Below, piece after piece: positions 1-10,600 of a stretch of DNA of 64,000 nucleotides (position 1 is the stretch's first letter; each line of letters begins with the position of its first letter). The position numbers and the translations under genes were made by a program. This DNA is from Acanthaster planci. Taxonomy: Eukaryota; Echinodermata; Asteroidea; Valvatida; Acanthasteridae. The notes below the pieces were generated by a model. It did no database searches. It worked only from the letters and a program-made list of their open reading frames with translations, and had not been told where the DNA came from. The DNA is taken from the NCBI RefSeq assembly GCF_001949145.1, contig NW_019091529.1, positions 691,163-755,162 on the forward strand. Direction: 5' to 3'.

Positions 1-1542
1 ACTGCCGTGTGCACTCATTGACATCGTAACAACCTTGTATCGTGTTGTGGTTGTGACAAGGCTGATCATGTCAGGCTTGTTATTGTAGTGTTTGGATGGC
101 GTAGATAGCCCAGCTGCAGCAGAGAGATTTTTTTGGGGGGGAGGGGTTGGGATATACTTTTCCATTGTATTTATTTGACAAAACATTGAAACTTTCATGC
201 CTAACTGTAAGGGCATTTATGAAGTGCTAATAATGTGCACTGACAGTGTGAGGACAGTATTTGACTGATGTACATGTACATGTAAACAAATTTAACAAGC
301 CGCACTGTGTTAAAATGAATAGTATTTTTCTCAATTTTCCTCAAAGCAGTGACATCGAAAATGGTACAAGTCTGTGGAATGATACACAAATTCAATCCCC
401 CAAATCACCCAATTTTGAAAAATTCCAGTACATGCAAATCGTGTACACTACCTCTAATCTTCCACAACTGGAAACAGGGTCACATGTCGTGAATTCTCAT
501 TTACAAGAAAATCGCACCTTTAAGCAGCTTGAACTTTAGTTTCAGCATTATTTTTGTTACCCAAAAAGTGGCAGATTCTCCTAACATTTATAAAGAAATT
601 GGATTTTGGGAGTTCAGTTCCACTCCGGGAATGCTCGAGCAACAAAAATGCATTGATGGGGCCTTAAACAATATTTGGCAGTTTGAAAATGTCATAATAC
701 TGCCCTCGCTCCCCCAGAGTTTCTTGACCTCACACCCATAATAGACTGCCATGTTTCGAACCCGTCAGGCTGTCCACAGCAGAATAGGCCACCATGCTTG
801 CGATTTGCACTGAGGTTGCATGGTTAGGGCTTTGCCTATTAATACACAGCGACATGCAAGACCCTTAGCCTTAGCTTTGGAATCCCTCATCACATATGGA
901 CACAACCTACCGGTAAGCTAGGCCTCTACACAAACATGCTACATGTACATGTACATACTAAGAGCAGCTCAGGCAAGCAGTTGCACATCAGAATTAGCTC
1001 AAGTAACAGGCAATACGGTGTATAGTGAATGTAAAGTGCATGTATACCACAGCGTCAGTTCCACGGGACACTGAAAAAAAAAAACAGACCACCTAATTTG
1101 CCCCCAAAATCAGGATGCATCTTTAACCTAACTTAACTCACTGGTTGTGGAAGCAAGGCCTAAAGGAACACATGTAAAGGTATTTTATTCGGTGTTTCTC
1201 CGTGCGAGAGCAAAACCCTAAACTACTTTGAAAAAAGATCGACATAGAAAAGGAACTTGCCAGTCTGTTTGCATTAGCAGGTAATGTAAATTAACATAAT
1301 GTTCGTTGAGTATAAAAAGACGTTATGTCAGCATTTCAACTGCTTTTATCCTACTTCATTACAATAAATGTGTGTGGACTATCTTTATCCATCATACATG
1401 TATCTAAACCACATTTTTTACAAGTATCTTTGATGTTGCTGACAAGACTGCCTCAAGTCATAATTTCAAAACCATTGTATATACTTCTCCATTTTACTCC
1501 TTGTGCATAAACTGGTTTCAGTCTGCCACGGACAAGTCTTAC
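1..1542. other. Non-coding flank or intron of the DYDC-type gene
   Basis: No ORF here resembles a known protein. The sequence is AT-rich with runs of the TACATGTA palindrome (near 270-285 and 940-955). Because the DYDC-type gene reads toward position 1 and its second exon ends in a splice donor at 1542, this stretch should be its next intron. I could not identify a third coding exon in it. Confidence 0.5.
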
Positions 1543-1665
1543 CTTCTTTGCCTCAGCTTCTTCTAGAGCTAATTTCTCAGCCTCCTGTCGCATTATTTCT
1601 TGCCGGACCTTTTCTTTCTCAGCCTCTTTCTTTTCAATGATGAGCTGCTTACTTTGAGCTTCTTC
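1543..1665 (-). CDS. DYDC-type DPY30-domain protein, coding exon 2 (coiled coil)
   Basis: This exon of 123 bases (41 codons) continues the reading frame of the exon at 2030-2176 with phase 0 at both ends. It is entered through a pyrimidine-rich acceptor ending TTCTAATAG and left through AAG|GTAAGA. The translation is a charged helix rich in E, K, Q and A, including EKKEAEKEKVRQEIMRQEAE, which predicts a coiled coil. DPY30-domain-containing proteins DYDC1/DYDC2 have this layout: a short N-terminal DPY30 dimerisation helix pair followed by a charged helix. Later exons are not seen and should lie at lower coordinates or beyond the window edge. Confidence 0.75.
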
Positions 1666-2029
1666 CTATTAGAAGAAACAAAATCGAAGAAAAACAGTAG
1701 TGCATAAAGGTTGCATCAAAAGCATCTACCCTTTTACACAAAGTTACCTAAGGTCCAATAATTGAAAAACTAGGAATTCATGCAATATACATGTAGTCTT
1801 GTGTTTACCATAACACCACGAAGGGTCCACACCTAGAATTTGTTCAGTATTGCTCCTCATACCTTTTCACAAGGATATTTTTTTAAATTCTTTAAAGTTT
1901 TGGCCTGCTGTGTACAGGTAGCCACAAGTACAATTTGTGTACTTTCAAAGGGTATCCCTTCCACAGAGAGTTAACAGCAGCTAGACTCGGTTTTAAGGAT
2001 CTTAGAGAGCTATAGGGTTGTGGATGTAC
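1666..2029 (-). other. Intron 1 of the DYDC-type gene
   Basis: This 364-base intron has a GT donor at 2029-2028 (GAAGAG|GTACAT) and an AG acceptor at 1667-1666. Phase 0 at both flanks and the matching protein context support it. Nothing else is seen inside. Confidence 0.75.
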
Positions 2030-2176
2030 CTCTTCTGCATAGTGCTCATTTTTTTTGTACTTGTAGAGCCACTGTGCAATGTACTCAATAGGATCCATGG
2101 GCCGTTTCTCAGCGACTTCGGCCAAGGCACTGGTCAGGCAATTGCCCAAATTCCACTTCAGGTATTCTGTGTCCAT
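2030..2176 (-). CDS. DYDC-type DPY30-domain protein, first coding exon
   Basis: This exon of 49 codons starts at the ATG whose first base is 2176. It encodes a DPY-30 motif: [14 protein letters not shown], then [20 protein letters not shown]. The signature is a leading helix ending in LA.VA, a P.DP.EYLA.WL turn, and a K/Y-rich helix end (LYKYKKN). DPY30 motifs form a dimeric four-helix bundle that docks amphipathic helices. DPY30-domain proteins occur in COMPASS complexes (DPY30 itself) and in ciliary or sperm proteins. The start at the protein N-terminus, the [13 protein letters not shown] wording and the coiled-coil second exon fit DYDC1/DYDC2 better than DPY30 or AK7. The specific orthologue is an inference; the domain call is strong. 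Confidence 0.8.
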
Positions 2177-3600
2177 AATTTGCTGTGATGATGGGCTTCC
2201 GAACTGCCAATGTGATCAGTTGGGTCTGCACACTTGTCTGCAGAAAGAGTGGAGTGAAAGGAAACAGAAACAGCTTATTGATCAAATACATGCAGTTATA
2301 CAGTTTAAAGGTACGAACATGTACATGTAATGTATATATCTACACGTATGTGCATGCACATGCAACTCGCGCTAAATCAGCTTTATGAGCTTTATTACAT
2401 GTTTTCATCACCACAGTAGCAAACCATGAAGGGAACCTGTACAAGTGTAAAAAAAAGGGTTTCATTTCAAAAATGGCTAATTTTTATAACGGTAGATACA
2501 TATGTTTTTTACATAAAAGGGTTGTTGAGTGGCATTTTCTGCAGGACAAAAAAGACAAAAGAATTTTAAACTTTATATTTTTTCAGCTTGCCAATAAAAA
2601 TTTTAGGGTCACACATTAAAATAAGGTCTGTTGGGTAAACCGAAACAGCACTACATGCACTGGTATTTTTTTTAGGGAGGGATAGAATTAGATTTGAGCA
2701 GATTACTTAGCATGGACTGTGCAGAAACTGTAGGTCATGCCTTGTTTCCAGCAGGATACACATCCATGGTTAATTTTGGTTAACAGAAAACATAACTTAA
2801 CTGTCCAATGGTGGTCAACATGTTGTTGGTCAGTCTTAGCGAAATTCGTACTAAGACTTTGAAAAAAGATGTTTTGGAGAGACAAAATAAAATTACAAAC
2901 ATTGCATAGATAATGGCAGCGTATCAACTTAAAGTAACAAGTTTATTATTCATGATGGCAAAAGCAGATCTAATGTCAGATATTTTTCACTATCTATTTC
3001 CTGGTCACGGTGTAAAGTTGTAGTTAATTCCAAACAAAACACACCAAATATTCCCACTTGTAAAGCACTTTGAAGTGCCAGAGTTTTGAATCTTTCTGTG
3101 TCCTTCCTCTATGGTTTAAACCCTAAGTGGGCAATTTAAATGAACTAAAATAAAACCATGATTGTAAATCATTTGCATCAATTGCACTTACTGAATCCAA
3201 AAAGCTGATTTAAATCGAAACAAGTCGACAGAATTAAACATAAAAATCTTGCCAACCCAGATTTTGTCTAACACATGCGCATTCATACTTCGTTAAAATA
3301 CTAGGAACTGGAAGGCTCACAGAAGGGGGATTTTTGCCGTTAAAAAGGGCAAACCCTGCAAACATTTCCAATCAGTAAGAAAAATTCAAAAATTACAACA
3401 TTTTTGGCTTTTAACCCAAACAATTAAATATGTTGATTTATATCAGTAATTTTTTCAAAAAAATCATTTGATTTAAATTGCAATTTAATGCACACAACCC
3501 TGCTTGGGACCACAGATGGCAGGGTGACCAACAACAGGTAGTGAACCATTGCACATGTGGAGCTGTTGCTCCAGCTTCGTGTATGCATGTACACTGTGCT
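2177..3600. other. Upstream region of the DYDC-type gene, no gene seen
   Basis: This should hold the promoter and 5' UTR of the minus-strand DYDC-type gene. I see no convincing TATA box, no conserved ORF and no large repeat. ORFs on both strands are short and unlike known proteins. Confidence 0.45.
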
Positions 3601-3614
3601 GGACTGGATTCATT

Positions 3615-3980
3615 TAGTATTTGTACTTTGTATTCAAGATAGCATGCGAATGCTACGTGAACTGCCTTCCATTAGCATTCCCAAGTACTGCATTTCAGAT
3701 AGCATTCACATGCGCATAGTATGCGAATAGCATGCGCATAGCATGTCAGAAGCCAAAATACTCAAATGAGCTATAGCAGTCACATGCTATGGAGAATGCT
3801 GTTTGGCATGCTATTCTCATGGCATTTGCATGCTACCGTTTTCTCATAGCATTTGCGTGTTATGAGATAGCATTCCCATGCTATTTTCATGGCATTCGCA
3901 TGCTACGCGTATGTATGTATGTATGTACGAGATGGCATTCGCATGCTATGAGATAGCATTTGCAAGGCATGCATGCGATG
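3615..3980. repeat. Diverged GCATGCTAT / ATAGCAT satellite-like block
   Basis: The stretch is built from overlapping, partly palindromic units such as ATAGCATGCGAATAGCATG and GCATGCTATGAGATAGCATT, each separated by a few bases. Both orientations of the unit alternate, so the block can fold back on itself. Unit spacing is irregular, so it is a degenerate array rather than a clean microsatellite. Confidence 0.7.
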
Positions 3981-4270
3981 CTTGGGATCAAGTGTGGACT
4001 CATTGCCAGACATAACGTGGCATGTGTGGAGCGCACACCTTTGCTTGTCCAATCCCCATCCTGCACGATGACGCGCACCCATGAAAAAACGGGTGTTGTT
4101 TTCGACACATTCATTCATTGCATTCACGCATACACACAAAGCTTCATTACGACTCCACGAGAGATACACAGTCGCCGATAAAACAGCAGTTCGGATCGTG
4201 AGCTGTCTCTGACACTGTCTGGTTCCCAGACCAAACAAATCCCGACTGTGTTTGGCATTGGTCAGCGATC

Positions 4271-4797
4271 GGGAGGCTGTTAGCCCCACTAGTGTAGCAC
4301 GGACTCTCACTCCCGTTTCATCCTTAGCCACACATCCGTATACACAATTTCATGTTGGCGTACTGAACATTTTCAGGGCACCCACTTATCATCGTGGGCG
4401 CAATTTATTTTGCACAAAGAGATGATCCTTAGCCTCTCCACTTTCTTAGCGCCATTTATTGAATGATTTCACTCACGTTGTTCTGGTATTTTCTAGTCTT
4501 TTTGCCTTCACCCATTCAGTCTCACGGGCTCACTCACACTGTTGCCATCTTTAAAATGAGGTCGTTGAACATTATGTCACTTGACCCCTCATCGTCTCAA
4601 TGGCTGTTCCATGTCAAGACATATCTAATACACGGACTGAGCGATAAGATACTACATGTACCAATAGGCTCTTCCAAAATTTGGGCAGCAGAAAATGTTC
4701 AGTACGCCGACACGAAATTGCGTACGGATGTGTGGCTAAGGATGGATTGGGAGTGAGAGTCCATGCCACATTAGTGGGGCTATCAGGCTGTAGGCTT
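4271..4797. repeat. Inverted-repeat element with about 105-bp arms
   Basis: Bases 4271-4376 reappear in reverse complement at 4693-4797. Both arms contain the run AGCCCCACTA, a CTCTCACTCC block, TTAGCCACACATCCGTA, and end with GCGTACTGAACATTTTC. The roughly 315-base centre has no recognised product. A third, plus-orientation copy of the arm lies at about 36347-36430 next to a TTAA MITE. The arms act as a dispersed repeat, probably the ends of a non-autonomous DNA transposon. Confidence 0.7.
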
Positions 4798-6520
4798 AGT
4801 AAACAAATGACCCAAATCGAAAACCAAAATTTCAAAGACTCCTACGAACTGGAAACTGCCCAAAGTAGGCCTATAGCCTACAGAGTAATACATAGTGGTT
4901 TGACAGGTCGGGGACCAAAGCACAATCTAGCGATGTCCCCAGTTTCTGCTTACGTTGCTAGTTCAAGCGGCAATGACGTCATTTCGCCATATCACCACAG
5001 TACACATAAAATTTGCCACAGTGAATCGATGGAGATTTTTAATGGCAACATTTTCGTGCATAAAGTAAACTTCGGCAAATCTTCATTTTTTTCGTGAAAA
5101 ACATTTTCATTGACTTTGACACATCCAATGCAAGATTCAACCAAAAATCTCCTCAATCCGCTTTATTGATACCAAATAAAAGGAGGGTTTAATTTAGATC
5201 TTGGGTAGCATGTTTCCTGTAAATTTGATCAATCAGAGGAATTGGTTTTGAAGTTTTGGGCCGATAAAGAGATCAATGTCATCTGCGAACTGTGATCTAA
5301 AAGTAGTTCAATAATTGCGAATGTCATTGCATGGAATAATTACTGGCGTCCATATGCGGAACTTTTCCCAAAAATCCACACATAAGCCTGAAGGTCAATA
5401 TTTACCTTGATAAAGAGAACAAAATAGAAAATGACATACATGTACACGTACGCTCCTCAGTCATGTCACGGACTCTATCAGGCCGCGTAGTATTGGCGCG
5501 GCGCGCGCCGCTGCGTGCGCGTGCAAGCCGGCCTGTTTGTGCGTTACGTTGCCAAGCAAATAAACTGCATAAACAAATCCAACTAGAATCACCAAAATTT
5601 GGGACAAGTAATAATAATTCCAAACAAAGAAAAATACATATATTTGAAACAAAGTTTTACATGTTCATTAAAATAGCTGGACATTAATTTGTGCTGTTTC
5701 TTGTTATTTTTGTAATTTAGTTCAAATCCTTCTTTTTCGCCAGAACCGATTTTGTGACTGGTCAAACGAGGGCGCTATTTTCGCGCCCGATGGCTGCTGG
5801 CTGAACTGCCATGACCAACAGTGATAAATACCCGAAATGAAAAAAAATCTGGAAAAATACTCACGCGTTTCTCAAGCGCTTGAAACACGCGTCAAATTAA
5901 AGCCCAGTTTATGATTTTTTATTTTTTTTATTTCCATTCATTAACCGATGTCTTTTGAAGATATTATTTCCACGGAAGGTCACCCCTTCCGTGCAGTCGA
6001 GTCTTGACTCGGAAGCTCGCCATTTTGAAATATCGACGTCTACTTCTCCAAAAATATACCGTTTTCAGGCACCAATTTTGTCCAAATCTCACTCAGACGC
6101 AAGCTGGTAATCTTTTTGCCCGCCTTAACCTGTCTTTCCTACAGATCTTCAATTTCAAGGGCCACAAAATACTCTTTTTCGTAGAGAATTTGAGTGCTCG
6201 GAACAAATTCGGATTTGCCGCGTAAGCAGTTTTCGGCGTACTGTGGGTACATGCTTGCACCACAGACATATCATTTTAAACAGGCGGCGTTTATATGTCA
6301 GAGAAATATGAAATGTGTAGCACCAAGATCAGAATATAGATAAAAATATAATATATATTCAGTGCTCTGAATTATATATTTGCCGGTCTTTCGGTACCTT
6401 CATTGGGGCAAGCAGATTCAGTTCTGAATGAATTAACGCAGAAAATCCACGTTCATCCACCTGCATGCAGCGTTCCGAGTTCGAAAATAACCCGCTGTTC
6501 CAGTTCCTTGCGCTGTACAT
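4798..6520. other. No recognised gene; CpG-rich patch at 5480-5530
   Basis: Short ORFs on both strands match nothing I know. A strongly GC-rich, alternating purine-pyrimidine patch (GCGCGGCGCGCGCCGCTGCG within 5490-5525) stands out against AT-rich flanks. One TAGGCCTA palindrome is at 4866-4873. Confidence 0.4.
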
Positions 6521-6524
6521 CATA

Positions 6525-7070
6525 GGGCCCAATTTCATGGCACTGCCTACAACAGAATTCCGCGCTAATGATCTCCAATCTGCGCTAACCGGCCAAGCTG
6601 TAAAATTCTGCGCTAAACTTCGATTAGGCCTATCTTCCCTGAATACACCAGTGTTACACTAAGGGAAGCCTCAAAATGAGGCTAATCGAATGCTGCAGTA
6701 TATTCGCCAAGGCGGTCTGAGAAAAAGGTCAATCCCCGGGGGTTCCATCACGTCCACGCTCGAACAGTCCATTCGTATCGTCATTACACTCGGGTACTCG
6801 GACTCGCTTACCAGCCAGGGTAGTGGTGGCTGACAACAGGGCAGGCACGAGGATCACGTGATGGCTAAACGAACGCTCTCGGTAAGTTTGACTGACATGT
6901 GTAAGCTAATCGAACACACCCATAGAATCGTTAGTTACGGGATGTACGCATGCGCACAAACCAAAATTCCTCGCTAAACCGTGATATATGTTCGTCGTAA
7001 GCACAGAATTTTCATCTTCGAGAAACGCTGATTTTGCGCTTGCGGTGAGCAGCGCCATGAAATTGGGCCC
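6525..7070. repeat. Dispersed GGGCCCAATTTCATGGC repeat, inverted pair
   Basis: The string GGGCCCAATTTCATGGC occurs at about 6527-6543 on the plus strand and in reverse complement at about 7054-7070. It is followed in each case by GCGCTAA/GCGCAAA-rich sequence. The second copy abuts the 3' end of the Penelope-like element. It looks like a short interspersed repeat, with no coding potential. Confidence 0.55.
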
Positions 7071-7226
7071 AGATGACGCTTTCCGCAGGATGCTGACGCT
7101 TACGTCACCGAGGGTATGTGGCGGCGCGGAAAAGCGCTGCACACCAGTGAGACCGGATATTTGTTGAGGTACACTGCGCAAGTGTTCCGCAACCGGTCAT
7201 CAAGGCAACCCTTGGTCTCTTCGATG

Positions 7227-7234
7227 TAGGCCTA
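7227..7234. other. TAGGCCTA insertion inside the Penelope GIY-YIG motif
   Basis: On the minus strand the reading frame ends ...CHRCGKL, continues with the codons TAG GCC, and then resumes YIEETKG in the same frame. GIY-YIG nucleases of this family have tyrosine directly after GKL. The six bases are therefore an in-frame addition at a TA, and they create a stop. Confidence 0.8.
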
Positions 7235-7349
7235 TAGTTTGCCACAGCGATGACACGTAATGCAATAAACCACATTACTTCTAATGCATGTATGATCCCT
7301 GCGTGTTCTGTAGCTACCGAGGGGGCCGACGACCGACGGGCTGTTAACC

Positions 7350-7640
7350 AAAGATCGTATAGCGCCGAATGTGCAAGATGGATAACCCTGCTCAAAAGAT
7401 GTAATTACCATGTGCGCCATTTGAGCAAGCATTACGCCTGCGCTGTATACGGTAATGCTTGGGCGCAGGCTCACCAGGTGCAAGAGCCTGCCGCGGCGCC
7501 TGCGCCTGTGCATTAATGTGCATTGCGCAGGCGTATTGCTTGCTTAATTGGCGTCCATGCAAAAGTTACAATGTTTTACGTGCATTCACGGTGAAGTTTG
7601 CCATCTTGCGCCGCTTCGCGGCGCTATACGATCTTTGCTA
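7350..7640. repeat. Inverted duplication within the Penelope-like element
   Basis: GGCGCTATACGATCTTTG is present on the plus strand at about 7619-7636 and on the minus strand at about 7353-7370. Weaker homology extends outward through GCAAGCATTACGCCTGCGC and its complement (about 7424-7442 and 7527-7547). The minus copy lies within the linker coding region. The plus copy is a second, oppositely oriented fragment of the same element. Confidence 0.65.
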
Positions 7641-9749
7641 TGTAGGGGCAAGTGTTACAACCGGGGCGCTGACAAGGGGAATTGCTGCCTGCTTGTGACG
7701 GCGAGACCGAATCTAACTGGGAACGCATAACCATGTCCCCGAAAGAGCGATCGCGCCGAAACGCGTAAATTGGGGGTTAGGTGAAAATGAAAGCTATGGA
7801 CACATCATCCCCGAGTGTACGAATAATGTTTGATCCTGAATATTACGTACCGGGATGTTTCGAGGGTGGTATGTGAGTAGTAGGGGGGACGTGATCACGT
7901 TTTTTGGAACTCCGCATCGCTACTACAAATCCGACGCAATCGAAGAAACTGAGAGTAAGGGATGGAGTTCTTGCACTTGAGGGGTGAGACGATTGGTACT
8001 GCAGATAGCTGTGGGAATCTGTGGGTTTGTAATGACGGTTGTGCCAAGTTTCCGTGCACAGATCTGGACGCGCACGTCGGGGAAGGTGACAGAGTGTTGC
8101 GACACATCAGATGTGTAGCGCAGTGCTGGGTGAAAAGCATCCACAAACGCTAAGAAATTCTCAACGTCATCACACGTACCGGTAATAGCGACGACAATAT
8201 CATCGATGTATCGCCGGTACATTAGCGGCCGAACGCCTTGATACTGGGTCAGCATCTGCTCCTCGATGTGGCCAACAAACAGACAGGTATAGCTTGGTCC
8301 CGTCCGTGTGCCCACACACACCCACACCACAGGTCTGAATGTATATAGTGCTCGCCGTTGAACGGGAAGTTGTTAAATGTTGAGCACCAATTCAGCCAAA
8401 CGGAGCAGAGTGCTGGTGGGAGGATCCTGAGTCGGGCGGAGATCTAGGTAGTGTTTGAGCCCAGCCAAACCACCCACGCAGGGAGTGGATGTGTAAAGCG
8501 ATTTCACATCCATGGTAAAAAGATGATGATCCTGGGAACTCAAATTCATCGGGCAGACTTAGTTCATGGTTAGTATCCTTGACATAACTGGGGAGGGTTT
8601 TGACAATGGGTGTTAGAAGCGTGTCAAGGAAGTTGGATATCAATTCAGTGGGACAACTACAAGCAGACACAATGGGGCAGCCTGGATTTCCGGATTTTTG
8701 AATTTTGGGTAGCAAGTAGAAGCTTCCGCCGTGCGTGGGTTGGGAACGACTAGTTTGGTTGCGTCAGGGCCCGGGGAGGTCACAAGAGTGAATGAAAACG
8801 GACAGTGCTAGCAACAATATCTTGATGCCCTTGTGTAAGGTCGCGGTCAACCTTAGCATAGAACGCAACGTGTCCCGCTTCAGCAACATACAAGTCCTTA
8901 CGCTTACCCTTGTCCACTCTCTTAATGACGATGATATCAACGTTCTTAAGAGACCTCAGTGCCTCAGCCAATGAAATGCTGATGTCACTTAAGGCATTTA
9001 AGGCGCTTCATTACTGCGTGGCGGTTTTCAATGACGCTGTCGAGGGTTTGCCGAGACCTCAGGTGGACACCACATGGACTTGGTGGGCGCAAGCTTAGCA
9101 ATGACCTTAGGCAAGTCTTCATTCTGAGTAGACGTACCGCACCCCAATCAGAATGAACTGACCTGAAGTCCTTGTCGTAGAAGAAGGCTCGCAAACGCAT
9201 ACGGCCGAAGAACTTCTCGACGTCCTTATTGGTAGTGAACTAGTCACATCGGTCCGTCAGTGGGATGAAATTCAGTCTACGCTCGAGGACAGAACGTTGG
9301 CCATCAGTCGGGGGGGGTCTAGTGGCACTGTAACTACCAAAATCTTTTGGTTAGCGTTGTTCGTGGATATGGATGTACACAATGACATTTGTCTGAATTG
9401 AGCTTGGGGTACTTAGATTTGATTTTCTTATTTTTGGTAGCTTTGAGAGCCGCACCGTTCGTGATTTGTGTTGTGAATTATGCCCCTGATGATGTAATCC
9501 ATACGGTGTTGCTCGAGTTATCAATGCGCTCAGGCATAGTTTTCACAATGCACCTCATGATCTTACGTGAGGTAGAGTATAGAATGCGGGGAATTGTGTT
9601 ACGGTAAGTAGCCTACTCTCACCCGGATTGAGATCAGAAGGCTGGATTTTCAACTCAAACCCAGTGGGGATAATCTTGTGACGGAGGCAAAACTTAATGA
9701 AACCTACGTGACCACAGAAGTGTGTCTTCGTAAACGTTGCCATGGCAAG

Positions 9750-10024
9750 TTCCAGCGAAGTCTCCCTTCCCCTTCATTTTCCATGAAGTCTACCGGGCTT
9801 TGACGTGAAGGCCTGTCCTCTTAAAAGTGTGTGGCGACATTATCACTGCTGTGGGTTAAACAAGTAGCTCAGCAATTCAGCGTCACCGATTCCTCCAGGT
9901 TGATCCCGGCAGGTTAATTTTAGGGATTTGTTAGGCCCAGTGCAGGTCAAGTCCCGTATGCCCGTTATAGTATTTCGGGAGCACATATTGTACAAATATT
10001 GACTGTTTCGAGTGGTATAAAAAA
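9750..10024. other. Spacer, no feature recognised
   Basis: This short non-coding stretch lies between the Penelope-like relic and a long palindrome. Nothing identifiable is seen. Confidence 0.4.
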
Positions 10025-10113
10025 ACTAGCCTCCCTCGATGATCCATGGGGCATTCTATTTTCCCTCGGCGAGGGAAAATAGAATGCTCCATGGATCACT
10101 CAGGGAGGCTAGT
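10025..10113. repeat. Long near-perfect palindrome, 44-base arms
   Basis: Arms 10025-10068 and 10070-10113 are reverse complements at about 40 of 44 positions, with a single-base centre. The arm runs ACTAGCCTCCCT, then GATCCATGG, then GCATTCTATTTTCCCTCG. It would form a cruciform or a hairpin RNA. It may be a very small MITE or the fused ends of a larger element. Confidence 0.85.
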
Positions 10114-10600
10114 TTCACTGTACCACGAGATAAAGCAATACCTTCCCACAGATTCTGCACAATTTAAGGTAAAAATCAACAATGAAACACCAAACTGGAA
10201 TTTACATTCATCAAGTTTAATTCAAGAATTCCAAGCGGAACAGCAACGTTTTAATACATTCATCAATCAATGTTGTACAAACCTTGTAAAGTACAGGTAC
10301 CAGTATCTTATTAATACTTCCGGAAATTTCAGCAAATTGAGTTCAAGAAAAATTGTGGGAAATATACAGAAGGTGGAAGATTAAACTAAATGTTTATGCC
10401 TGAAAATTTTCCATCTGTTCAACTTAATTAAATATTCAAATCTCATTTGAAGCGAATCGAAGAGACTCAGCTCTTCAGTTTCTCTAAAATAACAGGACTC
10501 TTACTTGTAGAAATAAACTATGCCTCCATGGAAATGGAAAGTGTGATTGGATGTTTCATCAGCATTATTGTTCACATTTGTAGCCACTGGTGGTGAGGTA

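Larger units (their letters stand above)
7080..9745 (-). pseudogene. Penelope-like retroelement, heavily decayed (RT plus GIY-YIG endonuclease)
   Basis: Reading right to left on the minus strand gives a degraded Penelope-family polyprotein. The N-terminal region (9743-9555) contains FTKTHFCGHVGFIKFC. Next come IVIKRVDKGK and DLTQGHQDIVASTV (8971-8780), then YLLPKIQKSG-type and FTMDVKSLYTSIP-type RT blocks (8715-8392 in shifting frames). The catalytic block follows (8330-7923), with GTRTGPSYTCLFVGHIEEQ and YRRYIDDIV, the YIDD pair being the metal-binding aspartates. The C-terminal cysteine-rich linker VVYCITCHRCGKL leads into a GIY-YIG nuclease remnant (YIEET where YIGET is usual). Frameshifts and stops occur throughout, so it is inactive. 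An inverted duplication lies inside it at 7350-7640. Confidence 0.85.

Noticed and set aside
3903-4331. 142-codon minus-strand ORF at 3.9-4.3 kb
   Set aside because: It overlaps the GCATGCTAT satellite and the inverted-repeat arm, with no family resemblance and overlapping ORFs in other frames.
9555-9743. TAGGCTA-like words (for example near 9606) considered as further octamer insertions
   Set aside because: They are not exact TAGGCCTA and their removal does not improve agreement with the Penelope family, so they were not counted.
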